Shown here: positions 35,872 through 44,867 of the stretch, piece after piece
Position numbering within the stretch: position 1 is the first letter of the stretch
Layout: each line of letters starts with the position of its first letter
Source: Rapidithrix thailandica
GTDB taxonomy: Bacteria; Bacteroidota; Bacteroidia; Cytophagales; Flammeovirgaceae
Assembly (NCBI RefSeq): GCF_039710355.1
Contig: NZ_JBDKWZ010000013.1
Span: forward strand, 62,001 to 126,000
Length of the DNA stretch: 64,000 nt
Reading direction: 5' to 3'
The notes under the pieces: model-generated
What the model was told of the DNA's origin: nothing
The model's database searches: none
The model's input: only the letters and a program-made list of their open reading frames with translations
Position numbers and translations under genes: made by a program

Positions 35872-37314
35872 CTATAGTAAGTTTTCGATAAAGGTATCAT
35901 CCATGCGGATAAATCGTGTAGGGTTAAATAGGCGATTGTGATTGATGGAAGTATACTTTTCAATCAGTGCCCGCATTTTCCCCGGTTTGTCCCTTTTCGA
36001 TTCGCTAATAGCCGTTTTGAGTATCTTAATGAACAGGACAATGTCTTCACAGTTTTCTTTTCCTAAAATGCGGATTTGTCTTTGTATACTGTTGACCAGC
36101 TGGTTGAATAACTCAAAATCCTTTTGACAACAATACTGAAGGGCCAATATGGTTTTGATTTCCAATAAGGCGTAGGGGTATTTTTTCAAACTTACTTCGT
36201 TTAGCAAGTTGTTTACCCACCGGGAGGCCTCATCGTGTTTTTTGACATAGTAGCATGACAGCGACCGGTACATCACATAGTTGATATACATAGGAACATT
36301 TTCCTTGTCACAGTCAAAAGAAGAAAAGAAGCTTTCGTTTTCTTCATACAGTTGCTCTTCTGTCTCAAGGCGTAAATGCCTTTCCAGTTTGGTTTTTAAA
36401 AACTGCGGAGGATAAGTGTACAAGCTGTAATTGGTGAGTAAGGAAGCCATTTCTTCATTTACTTCATCAAAGTATTTTTCAGCTTTTCTATATACTTTAT
36501 AGTAATTGTAATATTCCAGGCGTAGATATTCAAAGACTAACTTTAAGTGGAAGTAGATCGAATCCAAGTAGTAGTTTTCGAAAATATGTTCAATTTTGTC
36601 TAAAATATCCTCAATTGGTTCTTTCTCATCGTCCGGAGACTCTCCTTTTTCGATGAATAGACGGTGAAAAATGCTCAGACAACTTTGATATACATACAAG
36701 CGATGCGACTGGTACAAATTGCAAACATTGTCCATCTCTTGTGCCAAGAGATCTAAGCCCATTTTATCCACCTCTTCTCCCGACAGGGTAAAGTTCCCGA
36801 ATTTCTTGAGGTATTCAGCCAGAAGGTCTTCCGCTTTGTCTACTGCAAGCATATAGGCTACGTGCTTGTTATACAGTTGAGAATAGTGGAAATACTCCGG
36901 AGAGTTTATATGTAATTTTTTAAGGGTCTTGTAGACAATTGTCAATTCATTGGAGAGGTCATAATCCAACAGCTCTCGCTCTAATTTTTTGAGCGTGGCA
37001 ACTGAAATGGCCTTTTTTTTCGTGAAGATGACTTCGTTGATATTTGCTACTTTTTTCAACAAATCCGTCCGGGGACTTTCCATTTGTTGCAGCAAATATT
37101 CTTCAATTTTTTGATTTAGTCTGGACCGGAGGGTATAGTAAGCGTTAGTATTCACATCTAACTCTTTCATGATTTTAGCATCAGAAAGAGGCTTTTCCCT
37201 CATTGAACGAAGAAGGTATGCTGATTTGTCAGCATTACTTTCTACTAAAGAAGCATGAATTGCATCAAAATCGTGGTCAGACAACTGCTTTATGATGTGT
37301 TTTAACTTGGCCAT
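35872..37314 (-). CDS. Large all-helical protein of unknown function
   Basis: I do not recognise this 480-residue protein. It is predicted almost wholly helical, with no signal peptide or membrane segment, in the style of a TPR/alpha-solenoid, with Tyr- and Leu-rich repeats such as YNYYKVYRKAEKYFDEV (about 264-280). The N-terminal 75 residues look different: a DHDFDAIHASL unit followed by SDAKIMKELDVNTNAYYTLR, which could be a small helix-turn-helix. The gene starts at ATG 37314, next to tRNA-Ala, and is closed by a strong terminator. The intact long frame argues for a real conserved gene. A scaffold or regulatory role is only a guess. Confidence 0.75.
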   Translation of the reverse strand: MAKLKHIIKQLSDHDFDAIHASLVESNADKSAYLLRSMREKPLSDAKIMKELDVNTNAYYTLRSRLNQKIEEYLLQQMESPRTDLLKKVANINEVIFTKKKAISVATLKKLERELLDYDLSNELTIVYKTLKKLHINSPEYFHYSQLYNKHVAYMLAVDKAEDLLAEYLKKFGNFTLSGEEVDKMGLDLLAQEMDNVCNLYQSHRLYVYQSCLSIFHRLFIEKGESPDDEKEPIEDILDKIEHIFENYYLDSIYFHLKLVFEYLRLEYYNYYKVYRKAEKYFDEVNEEMASLLTNYSLYTYPPQFLKTKLERHLRLETEEQLYEENESFFSSFDCDKENVPMYINYVMYRSLSCYYVKKHDEASRWVNNLLNEVSLKKYPYALLEIKTILALQYCCQKDFELFNQLVNSIQRQIRILGKENCEDIVLFIKILKTAISESKRDKPGKMRALIEKYTSINHNRLFNPTRFIRMDDTFIENLL

Positions 37315-37382
37315 ATAACTCAGGTGTCATTAAAAAAATACCGAAAAGCAATGAGAATGTAGAGAAAAAGATAAAAAAATAG

Positions 37383-37456
37383 TGGAGAATACCGGATTCG
37401 AACCGGTGGCCTCTTGGCTGCCAGCCAAGCGCTCTAGCCAACTGAGCTAATCCCCC
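37383..37456 (-). tRNA. tRNA-Ala (anticodon GGC)
   Basis: The minus strand folds into a full cloverleaf: the acceptor GGGGGAT/ATTCTCC (two G-T pairs), D arm with AGCTCAGTTGGCTAGAGC, anticodon stem CTTGG/CCAAG with loop CTGGCAG (anticodon GGC), and a T arm with TTCGAAT loop. The 74-base gene lacks the 3' CCA. It is followed by a TATTTTTTTATC stretch. Confidence 0.95.
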
Positions 37457-37495
37457 AATATTTAGAAGTGAAGATATGAAATATTTTCCTTTGCG

Positions 37496-37503
37496 CAAAT
37501 ATA
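37496..37503 (-). promoter_or_regulatory. -7 box of tRNA-Ala promoter
   Basis: TATATTTG on the minus strand matches the Bacteroidota TAnnTTTG -7 box exactly, 39 bases upstream of the tRNA. A clear -33 TTTG at the usual spacing is not seen. Confidence 0.4.
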
Positions 37504-37514
37504 TAAACAAAATC

Positions 37515-38012
37515 TTACAAAACCCTTCTGGCACTTACAAAATATTTTTTCCAATAGTCAGAAAACAAATCATCCTCTCGTACTCCCTTGCTTGACGAAG
37601 CATGTATAAAGATAACGGAATTTTTGTTGTTTATTTTACTTACTAACCCTACATGGGTTATTTTTTTTCCTTTTGGCTGCCGGAAGAATAACAAGTCCCC
37701 GGTTTGAAGTTCATTCATGCGAATCCGTCTGCCGGTTTTGTAAAGTCCGGATGTGTTACGAGGTAATGCGATTTTGACAGATTGATAAGATACATAGACC
37801 AAGCCGGAACAGTCAATTCCCCGTTTAGTGGTCCCTCCTAAGCGGTGGGGAGTACCCATATATTCATATGCTTTATTCAGAACTTTTGTAGATTTTACTT
37901 CTTTTTTATTGGATTTTCGATTGTACTTACTCCCGGTCGACTGTTGGGTAGGTTTACATGAGTAAAATCCTATTGTGATCAAAACGGAGAAAATGAAAGT
38001 CAAATTACGCAT
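37515..38012 (-). CDS. NlpC/P60 (C40) cell-wall peptidase lipoprotein
   Basis: The 165-residue protein has a lipoprotein signal peptide with lipobox FYSC (Cys19) and a C40 peptidase domain. The catalytic Cys68 lies in RGIDCSGLVYVSYQSV, His120 in KKITHVGLV, and the third polar residue His137 in VIFIHASS. All three are intact. Such enzymes cleave peptide cross-links in peptidoglycan and act on the periplasmic side of a membrane. There is a basic linker (about 28-45) between the lipid anchor and the domain. The start is ATG 38012; the gene lies just upstream of tRNA-Ala on the same strand. Confidence 0.92.
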   Translation of the reverse strand: MRNLTFIFSVLITIGFYSCKPTQQSTGSKYNRKSNKKEVKSTKVLNKAYEYMGTPHRLGGTTKRGIDCSGLVYVSYQSVKIALPRNTSGLYKTGRRIRMNELQTGDLLFFRQPKGKKITHVGLVSKINNKNSVIFIHASSSKGVREDDLFSDYWKKYFVSARRVL

Positions 38013-38182
38013 GATAATACATTTATTGGATTAATTGTTAAATGTTCATTAAATACTCTTTGCAGGTTGTTATGTATCAGGATATTACATGGTTTTATTT
38101 GGGAGCCGTTTAAGGCGTTTTTAAGGAAGAAACTTAGTGTAATCAATAAAAAGAGGTGTACTTTGAAACTACTAATTTGATT

Positions 38183-39340
38183 TTATTCCCCTAATTTTCC
38201 TACTGCTTTTAACCAACGTTCGGGTAATATTCCTTTGTTGGCTAGCTCATAATCTTTATAGCTGCATGGTATGATAATATTTCGTTGAACTTCACCCGAA
38301 GTGTGTTTCAGGCCAACTTCCATCCACCATTTTTCGGTGGATTTACTTTTGTAGAAAACCAAATCCTGGCCCGTATCCCCCAAATGGACGATGTATTTTA
38401 CATGAAAGTTACTTTTGAAGCTGTATTCAATTTGCCGGTGTCCGAAGCCTTCGATAAAATACCATAACATCACCGCTACGGTTTGAGCAGTATGGTGCTG
38501 AGGGTCAAGATCTGCATTGTACTCGTAAATGCCCAACGAAGTCAACTTTTCATTTAATCCTGCATACCAACAGATTTGACAGGCTTCTTCGCTCGTCAAA
38601 CCAAAGGCAAATGCCTGAGCATTTCCGGGGGCATCGCTGGCTTTGATCGCAGAAAGGTCAAAGCTTAACATGTCCCCACTGCGTATAATGGGTTCGATTT
38701 CTTCCAAGTTTCCATGGATTTGACCCACACTGGTCATATCAAAATTTAGCTTTTCGAGTGTGTTGAGTACCTCTATAGGGTTAAGGTACCGTTGGTAGGC
38801 CAAGTGATTGTAATCGAAAAGATAGTTAGGTTGATGCATTAAAATATCCGTGGTGTGGTTACCCGTTTTGGTTTTCGCATTCACATCCAAGTCCACCTTG
38901 GAGTCAACAGTGACTACGGAAATGATCTTGTCCAGGCTTTCATACCCCCTAAACTGTGCATAATCCAGGTCGTGGGAGCCTCCCAGAATAACTGGTAAGG
39001 TATTGTGACTCAATAATATTTCGCAGACTTCTTTGAGCCGTAGGTAACTTTCTTCTAAAGTAGGGCCTAAGCGTAAGTTGCCTAAGTCTACGATTTTACA
39101 CTCTTTGGTAAAGGGTTTTAAGCGATAAAACTCCTTTCTTAATAGAGACAAAGAATCTTTGTTTGGTGCCTGGTAAGAAGCTCCTCTGTATTCCATTACT
39201 CCCAATAGGGCAATGTCTGCTTCTTTCCATTCAGGTAATTGATTGCCGTATATGTTTATCTTGGAAGCCAAACCTTCCAAGGCCGTATATTTTTCTAATT
39301 GCCCTTTTCCTAAGGCCTCAAAAAAAAATTCAAAACTCAT
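38183..39340 (-). CDS. Ureohydrolase-fold protein with degraded metal site
   Basis: The 385-residue protein has the arginase/formimidoylglutamase fold, with VILGGSHDLDYAQF (about 117-130), VVTVDSKVDLD (about 142-152) and SFDLSAIKASDAPG (about 226-239). In active enzymes the motifs are GGxHS, DAHxD and DVDxxD. Here His123 is kept, but the His of DAHxD is Lys148, and the second Asp of DVD is Ser230, so the two-manganese centre is probably lost. It may be an inactive relative with a binding or structural role; annotations as formimidoylglutamase would be unsafe. The start is ATG 39340. No histidine-degradation genes are near. Confidence 0.8.
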   Translation of the reverse strand: MSFEFFFEALGKGQLEKYTALEGLASKINIYGNQLPEWKEADIALLGVMEYRGASYQAPNKDSLSLLRKEFYRLKPFTKECKIVDLGNLRLGPTLEESYLRLKEVCEILLSHNTLPVILGGSHDLDYAQFRGYESLDKIISVVTVDSKVDLDVNAKTKTGNHTTDILMHQPNYLFDYNHLAYQRYLNPIEVLNTLEKLNFDMTSVGQIHGNLEEIEPIIRSGDMLSFDLSAIKASDAPGNAQAFAFGLTSEEACQICWYAGLNEKLTSLGIYEYNADLDPQHHTAQTVAVMLWYFIEGFGHRQIEYSFKSNFHVKYIVHLGDTGQDLVFYKSKSTEKWWMEVGLKHTSGEVQRNIIIPCSYKDYELANKGILPERWLKAVGKLGE

Positions 39341-39722
39341 TGCTTCTCAGGTTAAGTATACACGAAATCTACATGAGGTTTCATTGTGTAAGCCCTTATT
39401 AATGACCAGGTATAAACTAAATTTATGTTTTTTTGAGAATTATCTGAAAATTCCACTTGGACAAGGTAATTTTGAAGTATACCTTCTTCCATTCTTATAG
39501 GCGTGAAAATAAATAAAAAGCTTTTAAAAGTAAGTAGTCCGGTTTTTTAGAGCAAGAATCAGACAAAGGACTATTTTTTTTGAAAAGCCAAGAATGACCT
39601 TCGCCAATCAGGGGGGAGGCTTTATGGAAAATTACCCTGTTGGGAGTGCAGTAATAAAAGTTAAATAGACACTAAGATAGTTAATACCAATTGATTCATT
39701 AATTACCCGAATGTATAGAGCG
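39341..39722. other. Divergent intergenic region
   Basis: The 382 bases between the ureohydrolase-like and DUF3078 genes are AT-rich. I see no gene, RNA or convincing promoter motif. Confidence 0.45.
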
Positions 39723-40808
39723 ATGAAGCTTATTCCCTTAAAAGTAGCTAGCCTTTTCACTATTCTTTTATGCTTGGGGGGGTACGTCCAGGCACAAGTA
39801 GATACGACCGTTTTTCGAATGGCTGACCCGGCCATGATGCAAACCTTAGAAAAAATTTCACCGGAATTACTTCACACTTTACGAAGGCCGCATATTTCCC
39901 GAGCCTACACTCAGAAAGTGAGCCTGGCCAATTTAGCTCTGATAGATGATAAAACCATTCACCTGCCTCAGAAATTAAAAGTGAAAGAGTATAAGGAAGT
40001 GTCAGGCTTACGGCTCAGAGATTTGTTCTGGACACAGAAAGGAAGTGTATCGTTTGATTTTTCAAATGTGGGACTTGTCAACTGGCAAGGTGGCGGTGAG
40101 CCGAGTATCTCTTTGGGTGGTCGCTTGGAGTACGAAAATAAAAGGGAATCCAAAGCCTCCCGTTGGACCAATCAATTCCGCTTTGATTATGGAGTGGCCA
40201 AACTGGGAGACCGCGACTTCCGTAAAACCCGGGATGAAATATTTTTTGCCACACAGTTTAATGGCCGTTTTAACAGGCATTGGAGTTTTAGTAATACCTT
40301 GAACTTCAAATCTCAGATTGCCGAAGGTAAAAAATATGATGGAGATGATAATGCCACCAAAATTTCGAACTTTATGGCTCCCGGATATTTGCAAGCTACT
40401 ATGGGTATCCAGTACGAAGACTTGGATTATTATAAATCGTTCGACTTTACAGTAGTGGCTTCGCCTATCGCTGGTAAGTTGACATTTGTGTTGGATGAGG
40501 AACTTTCAGAGCAAGGGAAATTTGGGGTGGAAAAAGGGAAAAAAGTACGTTCGGAGATGGGTTTTAACCTGCATTCTACCTTTAATGCGGTGTTGCTTGA
40601 GCGAATCAAATTTCTAAGTAAAATGAACTTCTTTAGCAACTTTGTGAACTTAGGAAAGTTTGATGTGGATTGGGAAACTTCTTTTGATATGCGTATTAAC
40701 AAATACCTGAGCACAGTTTTAGGTACTCGCCTAATTTATGATGAGGATATGACTACGGATATTCAATTTCAACACGTATTAAAATTAAAACTTGAATATC
40801 AACTTTAG
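39723..40808 (+). CDS. DUF3078 exported beta-barrel-like protein
   Basis: ATG 39723 gives MKLIPLKVASLFTILL, a good signal peptide cut near VQAQ; the ATG four codons earlier is less likely. The mature protein (about 340 residues) is of the DUF3078 family common in Bacteroidota: a linker, then the conserved LRDLFWTQKGSVSFDFSNVG (about 91-110), NWQGGGEPSISLGGRLEY (about 113-130) and many alternating strands, ending in a terminal aromatic-type pattern LKLKLEYQL. It is probably an outer-membrane beta barrel. Function is unknown. It is followed 86 bases later by a PfkB-family kinase gene. Confidence 0.85.
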   Translation: MKLIPLKVASLFTILLCLGGYVQAQVDTTVFRMADPAMMQTLEKISPELLHTLRRPHISRAYTQKVSLANLALIDDKTIHLPQKLKVKEYKEVSGLRLRDLFWTQKGSVSFDFSNVGLVNWQGGGEPSISLGGRLEYENKRESKASRWTNQFRFDYGVAKLGDRDFRKTRDEIFFATQFNGRFNRHWSFSNTLNFKSQIAEGKKYDGDDNATKISNFMAPGYLQATMGIQYEDLDYYKSFDFTVVASPIAGKLTFVLDEELSEQGKFGVEKGKKVRSEMGFNLHSTFNAVLLERIKFLSKMNFFSNFVNLGKFDVDWETSFDMRINKYLSTVLGTRLIYDEDMTTDIQFQHVLKLKLEYQL

Positions 40809-40894
40809 AAATAAGCGAAAGGGGTTTTATCCGAAAGATATTATATTAATTTTATTGAAAACTATTTGTACAGACATAAAGACTTTTAAAACTA

Positions 40895-41815
40895 ATGAGT
40901 TTGTTAACTGTAGGATCTGTAGCTTTTGATGCTATTGAAACACCATTCGGAAAAACCGATAAAATCATTGGAGGAGCCGCTACTTATATCTCTTTGGCTG
41001 CTTCTTATTTTACTCAAAAGGTAAATATTGTGGCAGTGGTGGGAGAAGACTTTCCTCAGAGCGAAATCAGCATGTTGGAAGAACATGGGGTAAACTCGGA
41101 AGGACTCCAAATCAAACAGGGCGAAAAATCTTTCTTTTGGTCCGGAAAGTATCACAACGATATGAACTCTCGTGAAACGTTAGTGACAGAACTAAATGTA
41201 TTGGAGAACTTTGATCCGGTAGTGCCGGATAGTTACCAAGAGTGTGACTATTTGATGCTGGGTAATTTGTCTCCGATAATCCAACGGCAAGTGATTGAAC
41301 GCTTACATAAAAGGCCCAAGTTGATTGTGATGGATACCATGAATTTCTGGATGGATATTGCCCTTCCGGATTTGCTAGAGACCTTGAAGGTGGTGGATGT
41401 CTTGTCAATTAACGATGAAGAAGCCCGGCAACTCTCAGGACAATATTCTTTAGTGAAAGCGGCAAAGAAGATCATGGAAATGGGGCCTAAGATCTTGATT
41501 GTGAAAAAAGGAGAGCACGGAGCTCTTTTGTTTAAAGAAGATCATGTTTTCTTTGCTCCTGCTTTGCCTTTAGAGGATGTTTTTGACCCTACGGGAGCCG
41601 GAGATACCTTTGCCGGTGGTTTTATCGGGTACTTGGCTCAAACACACGATATTTCATTTGAAAATATGAAACGGGCAATTATTTACGGATCTGCCATGGC
41701 ATCGTTTTGTGTGGAAAAGTTTGGAACCGAGCGCTTACTTAACTTGAGTGAAAAGGAGATTACCGACCGGGTTCAACGATTTATTGATCTCGTTCAGCTG
41801 GAAGGATCTATATAA
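40895..41815 (+). CDS. PfkB-family carbohydrate/nucleoside kinase
   Basis: The 306-residue protein has the ribokinase-like fold: IGGAATYISLAASYF (about 29-43), INDEEARQLSG (about 172-182), and the catalytic signature DPTGAGDTFAGGFIGYL (about 230-246) with the base Asp in GAGD. All active-site residues are present. Such enzymes phosphorylate sugars or nucleosides with ATP in the cytoplasm; the substrate here is not predictable. It starts at ATG 40895 and ends before a symmetric terminator. Confidence 0.9.
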   Translation: MSLLTVGSVAFDAIETPFGKTDKIIGGAATYISLAASYFTQKVNIVAVVGEDFPQSEISMLEEHGVNSEGLQIKQGEKSFFWSGKYHNDMNSRETLVTELNVLENFDPVVPDSYQECDYLMLGNLSPIIQRQVIERLHKRPKLIVMDTMNFWMDIALPDLLETLKVVDVLSINDEEARQLSGQYSLVKAAKKIMEMGPKILIVKKGEHGALLFKEDHVFFAPALPLEDVFDPTGAGDTFAGGFIGYLAQTHDISFENMKRAIIYGSAMASFCVEKFGTERLLNLSEKEITDRVQRFIDLVQLEGSI

Positions 41816-41832
41816 AGTATGAAGGAAGAGAC

Positions 41833-41873
41833 AAAATCCCCCCTTGGATACATTATCCAAGGGGGGATTTTGT
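41833..41873. terminator. Bidirectional terminator
   Basis: AAAATCCCCCCTTGGAT (41833-41849) and ATCCAAGGGGGGATTTT (41855-41871) form a perfect 17-bp stem with a 5-base loop between converging genes. Confidence 0.9.
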
Positions 41874-41888
41874 TGAACCTGTATTGGA

Positions 41889-43325
41889 TTATTTTTTGAA
41901 AACGATAATTCCGGTAAAGATCAAAAGTAAAGTGACCCCGGCATACGTCACATACCTCATCCAGGATTGCTCTTGAAGGCTTTGTAATTCATTGCTTTCA
42001 GTCTCCAAAGAGCTATAGAAACTACCCATATCGTTTGAAGCAATGTATGAATTTTTCTTACTTTCCCCGGTAACTTGAATGGCTAACTCTGAACGAAGTG
42101 TATCATACTTTTTTAAACGGGAATTAAAATACACCCATTGAAAAGCATCGCCCAAGTGATACTCGCCAGGTTCTTGAGGCTCAATAAAATACTGGATATT
42201 TTTCGTGCCGTAAACAGTCCCGTTGGCCCGGTTGATTTTCTGGTTGATGCTAGGTGGGTAGATGGTTAGTTTTCCTTTGGTGTCCGGTTTGGGTTCTTTA
42301 ATGGCAGAGATATTCCCTTCCCCCTTGATTTTGAACTCGTATACAAAGCTTCTGCCGGTTCTAAATTTATCTGAACCCAGTTTTTCTTCCAGGCGATAGT
42401 CTCCCACGCTCACTTGGTCTCTTAAGGGGTGAGTAGGCAACTCTTTTACTCGCACGGTTTTCGGTGCCGAATAGAATACTTTATAGTCTTCTTTCAGGTC
42501 TCTGCCGAAAAAGGAAGGGGTTTTGGACTCTTTGTATTTGACCATTTTGAGTCCTACTGAAGGAATTTTGATAGTTTGTTGGTTTAAAGGATAAAACGAT
42601 GCCTCATAAATTTTGTATTGCCGGTATTGCTTTCCGTTGATGGTTACATATTCCGGGTTGATAGATTCTACTCCAAAATTCTCCTCCCAACAGTTAGAGG
42701 GTTTTACTTTTTTGAGGATTTCGGTCAGTTGGTCACCAACTTTGTAGAAATCCATACGGGCCTTATTTTTCAACGATACATAGAAAGCGATGGAGGTAGT
42801 AAAACCTTCTCCTACATAAACTTCATTTTTATTAGTGGAAATAGCAAAAAAAGCATCTTCTTTTACATCTACGAACTCTTTGTTTTCATTTCTCTTGCCG
42901 AAGCCCCAAAAATCAGCAAAAGGATCGGACTTCTGGGCTGAAATGGGAGCACCTACTTTAATGGTAGCCCCGGAAGAACGGGCTTCTTTCCCATTGATAG
43001 TGATTGTAAAAGGCTTGAGCGTGAAAGTGCCCTCCCCGGTAGGATAGTAATTTTGAATAATACTTTGAGACATGCTCACCTTGTTGTTGACGATATTGGT
43101 AGAAGAAGAGGAAGAGGTCCCACTTTTACGAAAGCCAGGTATTTCGGGAAAACCGGAATATTCCTTTAAACGCTCATTTTCAATGGTAATGGTGATTTGG
43201 AACATTTGGTTTGACCCTATTTCAGTATTACCAAGCTCTACACTCACTCCTTGTCCCCAAGCCAATATCCAGGGAACAAAAACGTTGGTAATTACTAAAA
43301 ACCAGAACTTATTTGATTTTAACAT
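41889..43325 (-). CDS. batD: BatD family protein
   Basis: The 478-residue protein has a signal peptide (about 1-24), a set of beta-sandwich domains rich in GNTEIGSNQMFQITITIE-type strands, the characteristic SGFPEIPGFRKSGTSSSSS segment (about 57-75) and SMSQSIIQNYYPTGEGTFTL (about 83-102), and a single C-terminal membrane anchor (about 455-475, YVTYAGVTLLLIFTGIIVF). This is the BatD layout: a periplasmic protein attached to the inner membrane and associated with the Bacteroidota Bat (aerotolerance) set. The usual batA, batB, batC and moxR genes are not present in the window. It starts at ATG 43325. Confidence 0.88.
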   Translation of the reverse strand: MLKSNKFWFLVITNVFVPWILAWGQGVSVELGNTEIGSNQMFQITITIENERLKEYSGFPEIPGFRKSGTSSSSSTNIVNNKVSMSQSIIQNYYPTGEGTFTLKPFTITINGKEARSSGATIKVGAPISAQKSDPFADFWGFGKRNENKEFVDVKEDAFFAISTNKNEVYVGEGFTTSIAFYVSLKNKARMDFYKVGDQLTEILKKVKPSNCWEENFGVESINPEYVTINGKQYRQYKIYEASFYPLNQQTIKIPSVGLKMVKYKESKTPSFFGRDLKEDYKVFYSAPKTVRVKELPTHPLRDQVSVGDYRLEEKLGSDKFRTGRSFVYEFKIKGEGNISAIKEPKPDTKGKLTIYPPSINQKINRANGTVYGTKNIQYFIEPQEPGEYHLGDAFQWVYFNSRLKKYDTLRSELAIQVTGESKKNSYIASNDMGSFYSSLETESNELQSLQEQSWMRYVTYAGVTLLLIFTGIIVFKK

Positions 43326-43454
43326 AGACGTAGTTGGATTATACTCGGAATGCCCCCAATAACATTGAATACATATGTAAAATTTCTCAAAAATTTTTAT
43401 ATTATACTTACTTTCTAGTTCTTTAACATTGTTTAACAGTTAATCAACTGAACC

Positions 43455-43646
43455 ATGCTTGAATACTCAAAAACTATCTTGGAAAAAGTATCATTTGACA
43501 AGTTATTGTTTGAAAAGGAGCTCAGAAAAGCAATCGGTGCCCTAGTGGATCAAGAAACGAATGAATTAAATCAATGGTGCCACTCCAATTATGGTCATCT
43601 TTATCCAAAGGTGATTAAGACATGTTTTAAGACCTATTCGAATTAA
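43455..43646 (+). CDS. Short hypothetical protein
   Basis: I recognise no family. The 63-residue frame begins at ATG 43455 after a long clear leader and is followed by a terminator, and its sequence looks protein-like: an N-terminal amphipathic helix (YSKTILEKVSFDKLLFEKEL), a second helix (AIGALVDQETNELNQWCHS) and a basic end. There is no signal peptide. It is probably a small soluble protein; coding status is supported by lack of an overlapping alternative. Confidence 0.6.
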   Translation: MLEYSKTILEKVSFDKLLFEKELRKAIGALVDQETNELNQWCHSNYGHLYPKVIKTCFKTYSN

Positions 43647-43681
43647 CGAAATTACAACTAACAATAACGCTTTTAAATACA

Positions 43682-43709
43682 GGCTACTCTTCCGGGGGTA
43701 GCCTTTTTA
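43682..43709. terminator. Terminator between converging genes
   Basis: GGCTACTC and GGGTAGCC pair around TTCCGG, followed by TTTTTAG on the plus strand. Confidence 0.75.
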
Positions 43710-44663
43710 GTTGCCTTTAACAACCTGTGTAGCAGCGGCTGCGAATTGTATGTTTCGCTTCAAACCTTCAAATTTAGTGCGTTTTACTGGGGATTTTTTA
43801 AAAATTGTGCGAAATATTTCTTCGGTAAGTTCTTGCCAGTCATTCCTGTTTAAATTATCCATGTCCGGAGCAGGTAGAAACTCATCGACTTTATGAGGTT
43901 TGGAAAAACGGTTCCAAGGGCATACGTCTTGACAAATATCACAGCCAAAAATCCAGTCTTGCATTTTTCCTTCAAAGGTATCCGGTATTTGCTCTTTTAA
44001 TTCAATGGTCAGGTAACTGATACATTTACGCGCATCTACTATATAAGGCTGGGGAATAGCCTCCGTTGGGCATGTATCCATACACCGCGTACAGCTTCCG
44101 CAATAGTCCTTGACGGGGCCATCAGGAGGTAAATCCAAATCGATGATGAGTTCGGCCAGAAAGAAAAAGCTCCCTCTTTGCTTGTGTAATAAGAGACTGT
44201 TTTTGCCGATCCAGCCCATGCCGCTTTTTTTTGCCCACGCCCTTTCCATCACCGGAGCCGAATCAACAAATACCCGTCCGTGTACTTCACCTACCGTTTC
44301 CTGGATAAACTGCATTAGACTTTTTAACCGGTCTTTGATTACAAAATGGTAATCCTTGCCATAGGCATATTTCGCAATTTTATAATTGTCAGAGACGTCC
44401 ATCACCCGTTGCGGAAAGTAATTCATCATAAGGGTGACCACAGACTTGGCGCCAGGAACTAAAAGAGTAGGGTCCAGTCTTTTATCAAAATGATTGGCCA
44501 TATAAGCCATTTGGCCGTGCATTTGTTGATTGAGCCAATTTTCTAAACGGGGGGCCTCTTCTTCCAAAAACTCCGCTTTAGCCACTCCGAAAAATTCGAA
44601 ACCCAGCTCTAATGCTTTTTGCTTGATTTGTTGTTTGTAGTTGTCTGCCTTTAGCACATCCAT
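43707..44663 (-). CDS. queG: Epoxyqueuosine reductase
   Basis: The 318-residue protein has the cobalamin-binding N-terminal part (GFEFFGVAKAEFLEEEAPRL cited at about 20-39, then FDKRLDPTLLVPGAKSVV at about 59-76) and the two [4Fe-4S] ferredoxin motifs CGSCTRCMDTCPTEAIP (about 191-207) and CDICQDVCPWN (about 240-250). QueG reduces epoxyqueuosine in tRNA to queuosine, the last step in its synthesis, in the cytoplasm. Length and all Cys ligands are normal. The start is ATG 44663; it is transcribed alone and leftward, closed by the shared terminator. Confidence 0.95.
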   Translation of the reverse strand: MDVLKADNYKQQIKQKALELGFEFFGVAKAEFLEEEAPRLENWLNQQMHGQMAYMANHFDKRLDPTLLVPGAKSVVTLMMNYFPQRVMDVSDNYKIAKYAYGKDYHFVIKDRLKSLMQFIQETVGEVHGRVFVDSAPVMERAWAKKSGMGWIGKNSLLLHKQRGSFFFLAELIIDLDLPPDGPVKDYCGSCTRCMDTCPTEAIPQPYIVDARKCISYLTIELKEQIPDTFEGKMQDWIFGCDICQDVCPWNRFSKPHKVDEFLPAPDMDNLNRNDWQELTEEIFRTIFKKSPVKRTKFEGLKRNIQFAAAATQVVKGN

Positions 44664-44867
44664 AATGCTGCTCCTGATTCTATTTTTACAAAGGTCTGAA
44701 TTTTAGAAAAGAAGTACTGAGTACAAGGGCAATTATCTTGAGAGGATTACGGAATACTTGTTGAAATATAAAACCGGATTTCTGTATTAATTTTAGGAAT
44801 CTGCCGGTTAGATTCAACAAATATTTTCAGATTTTTGTAAATTGATCCATCAAACCAAAAAGTGTCT

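Noticed and set aside
37277..37534. Minus-strand frame covering tRNA-Ala
   Set aside because: It is an open frame only because of the tRNA sequence, which folds as a perfect cloverleaf.
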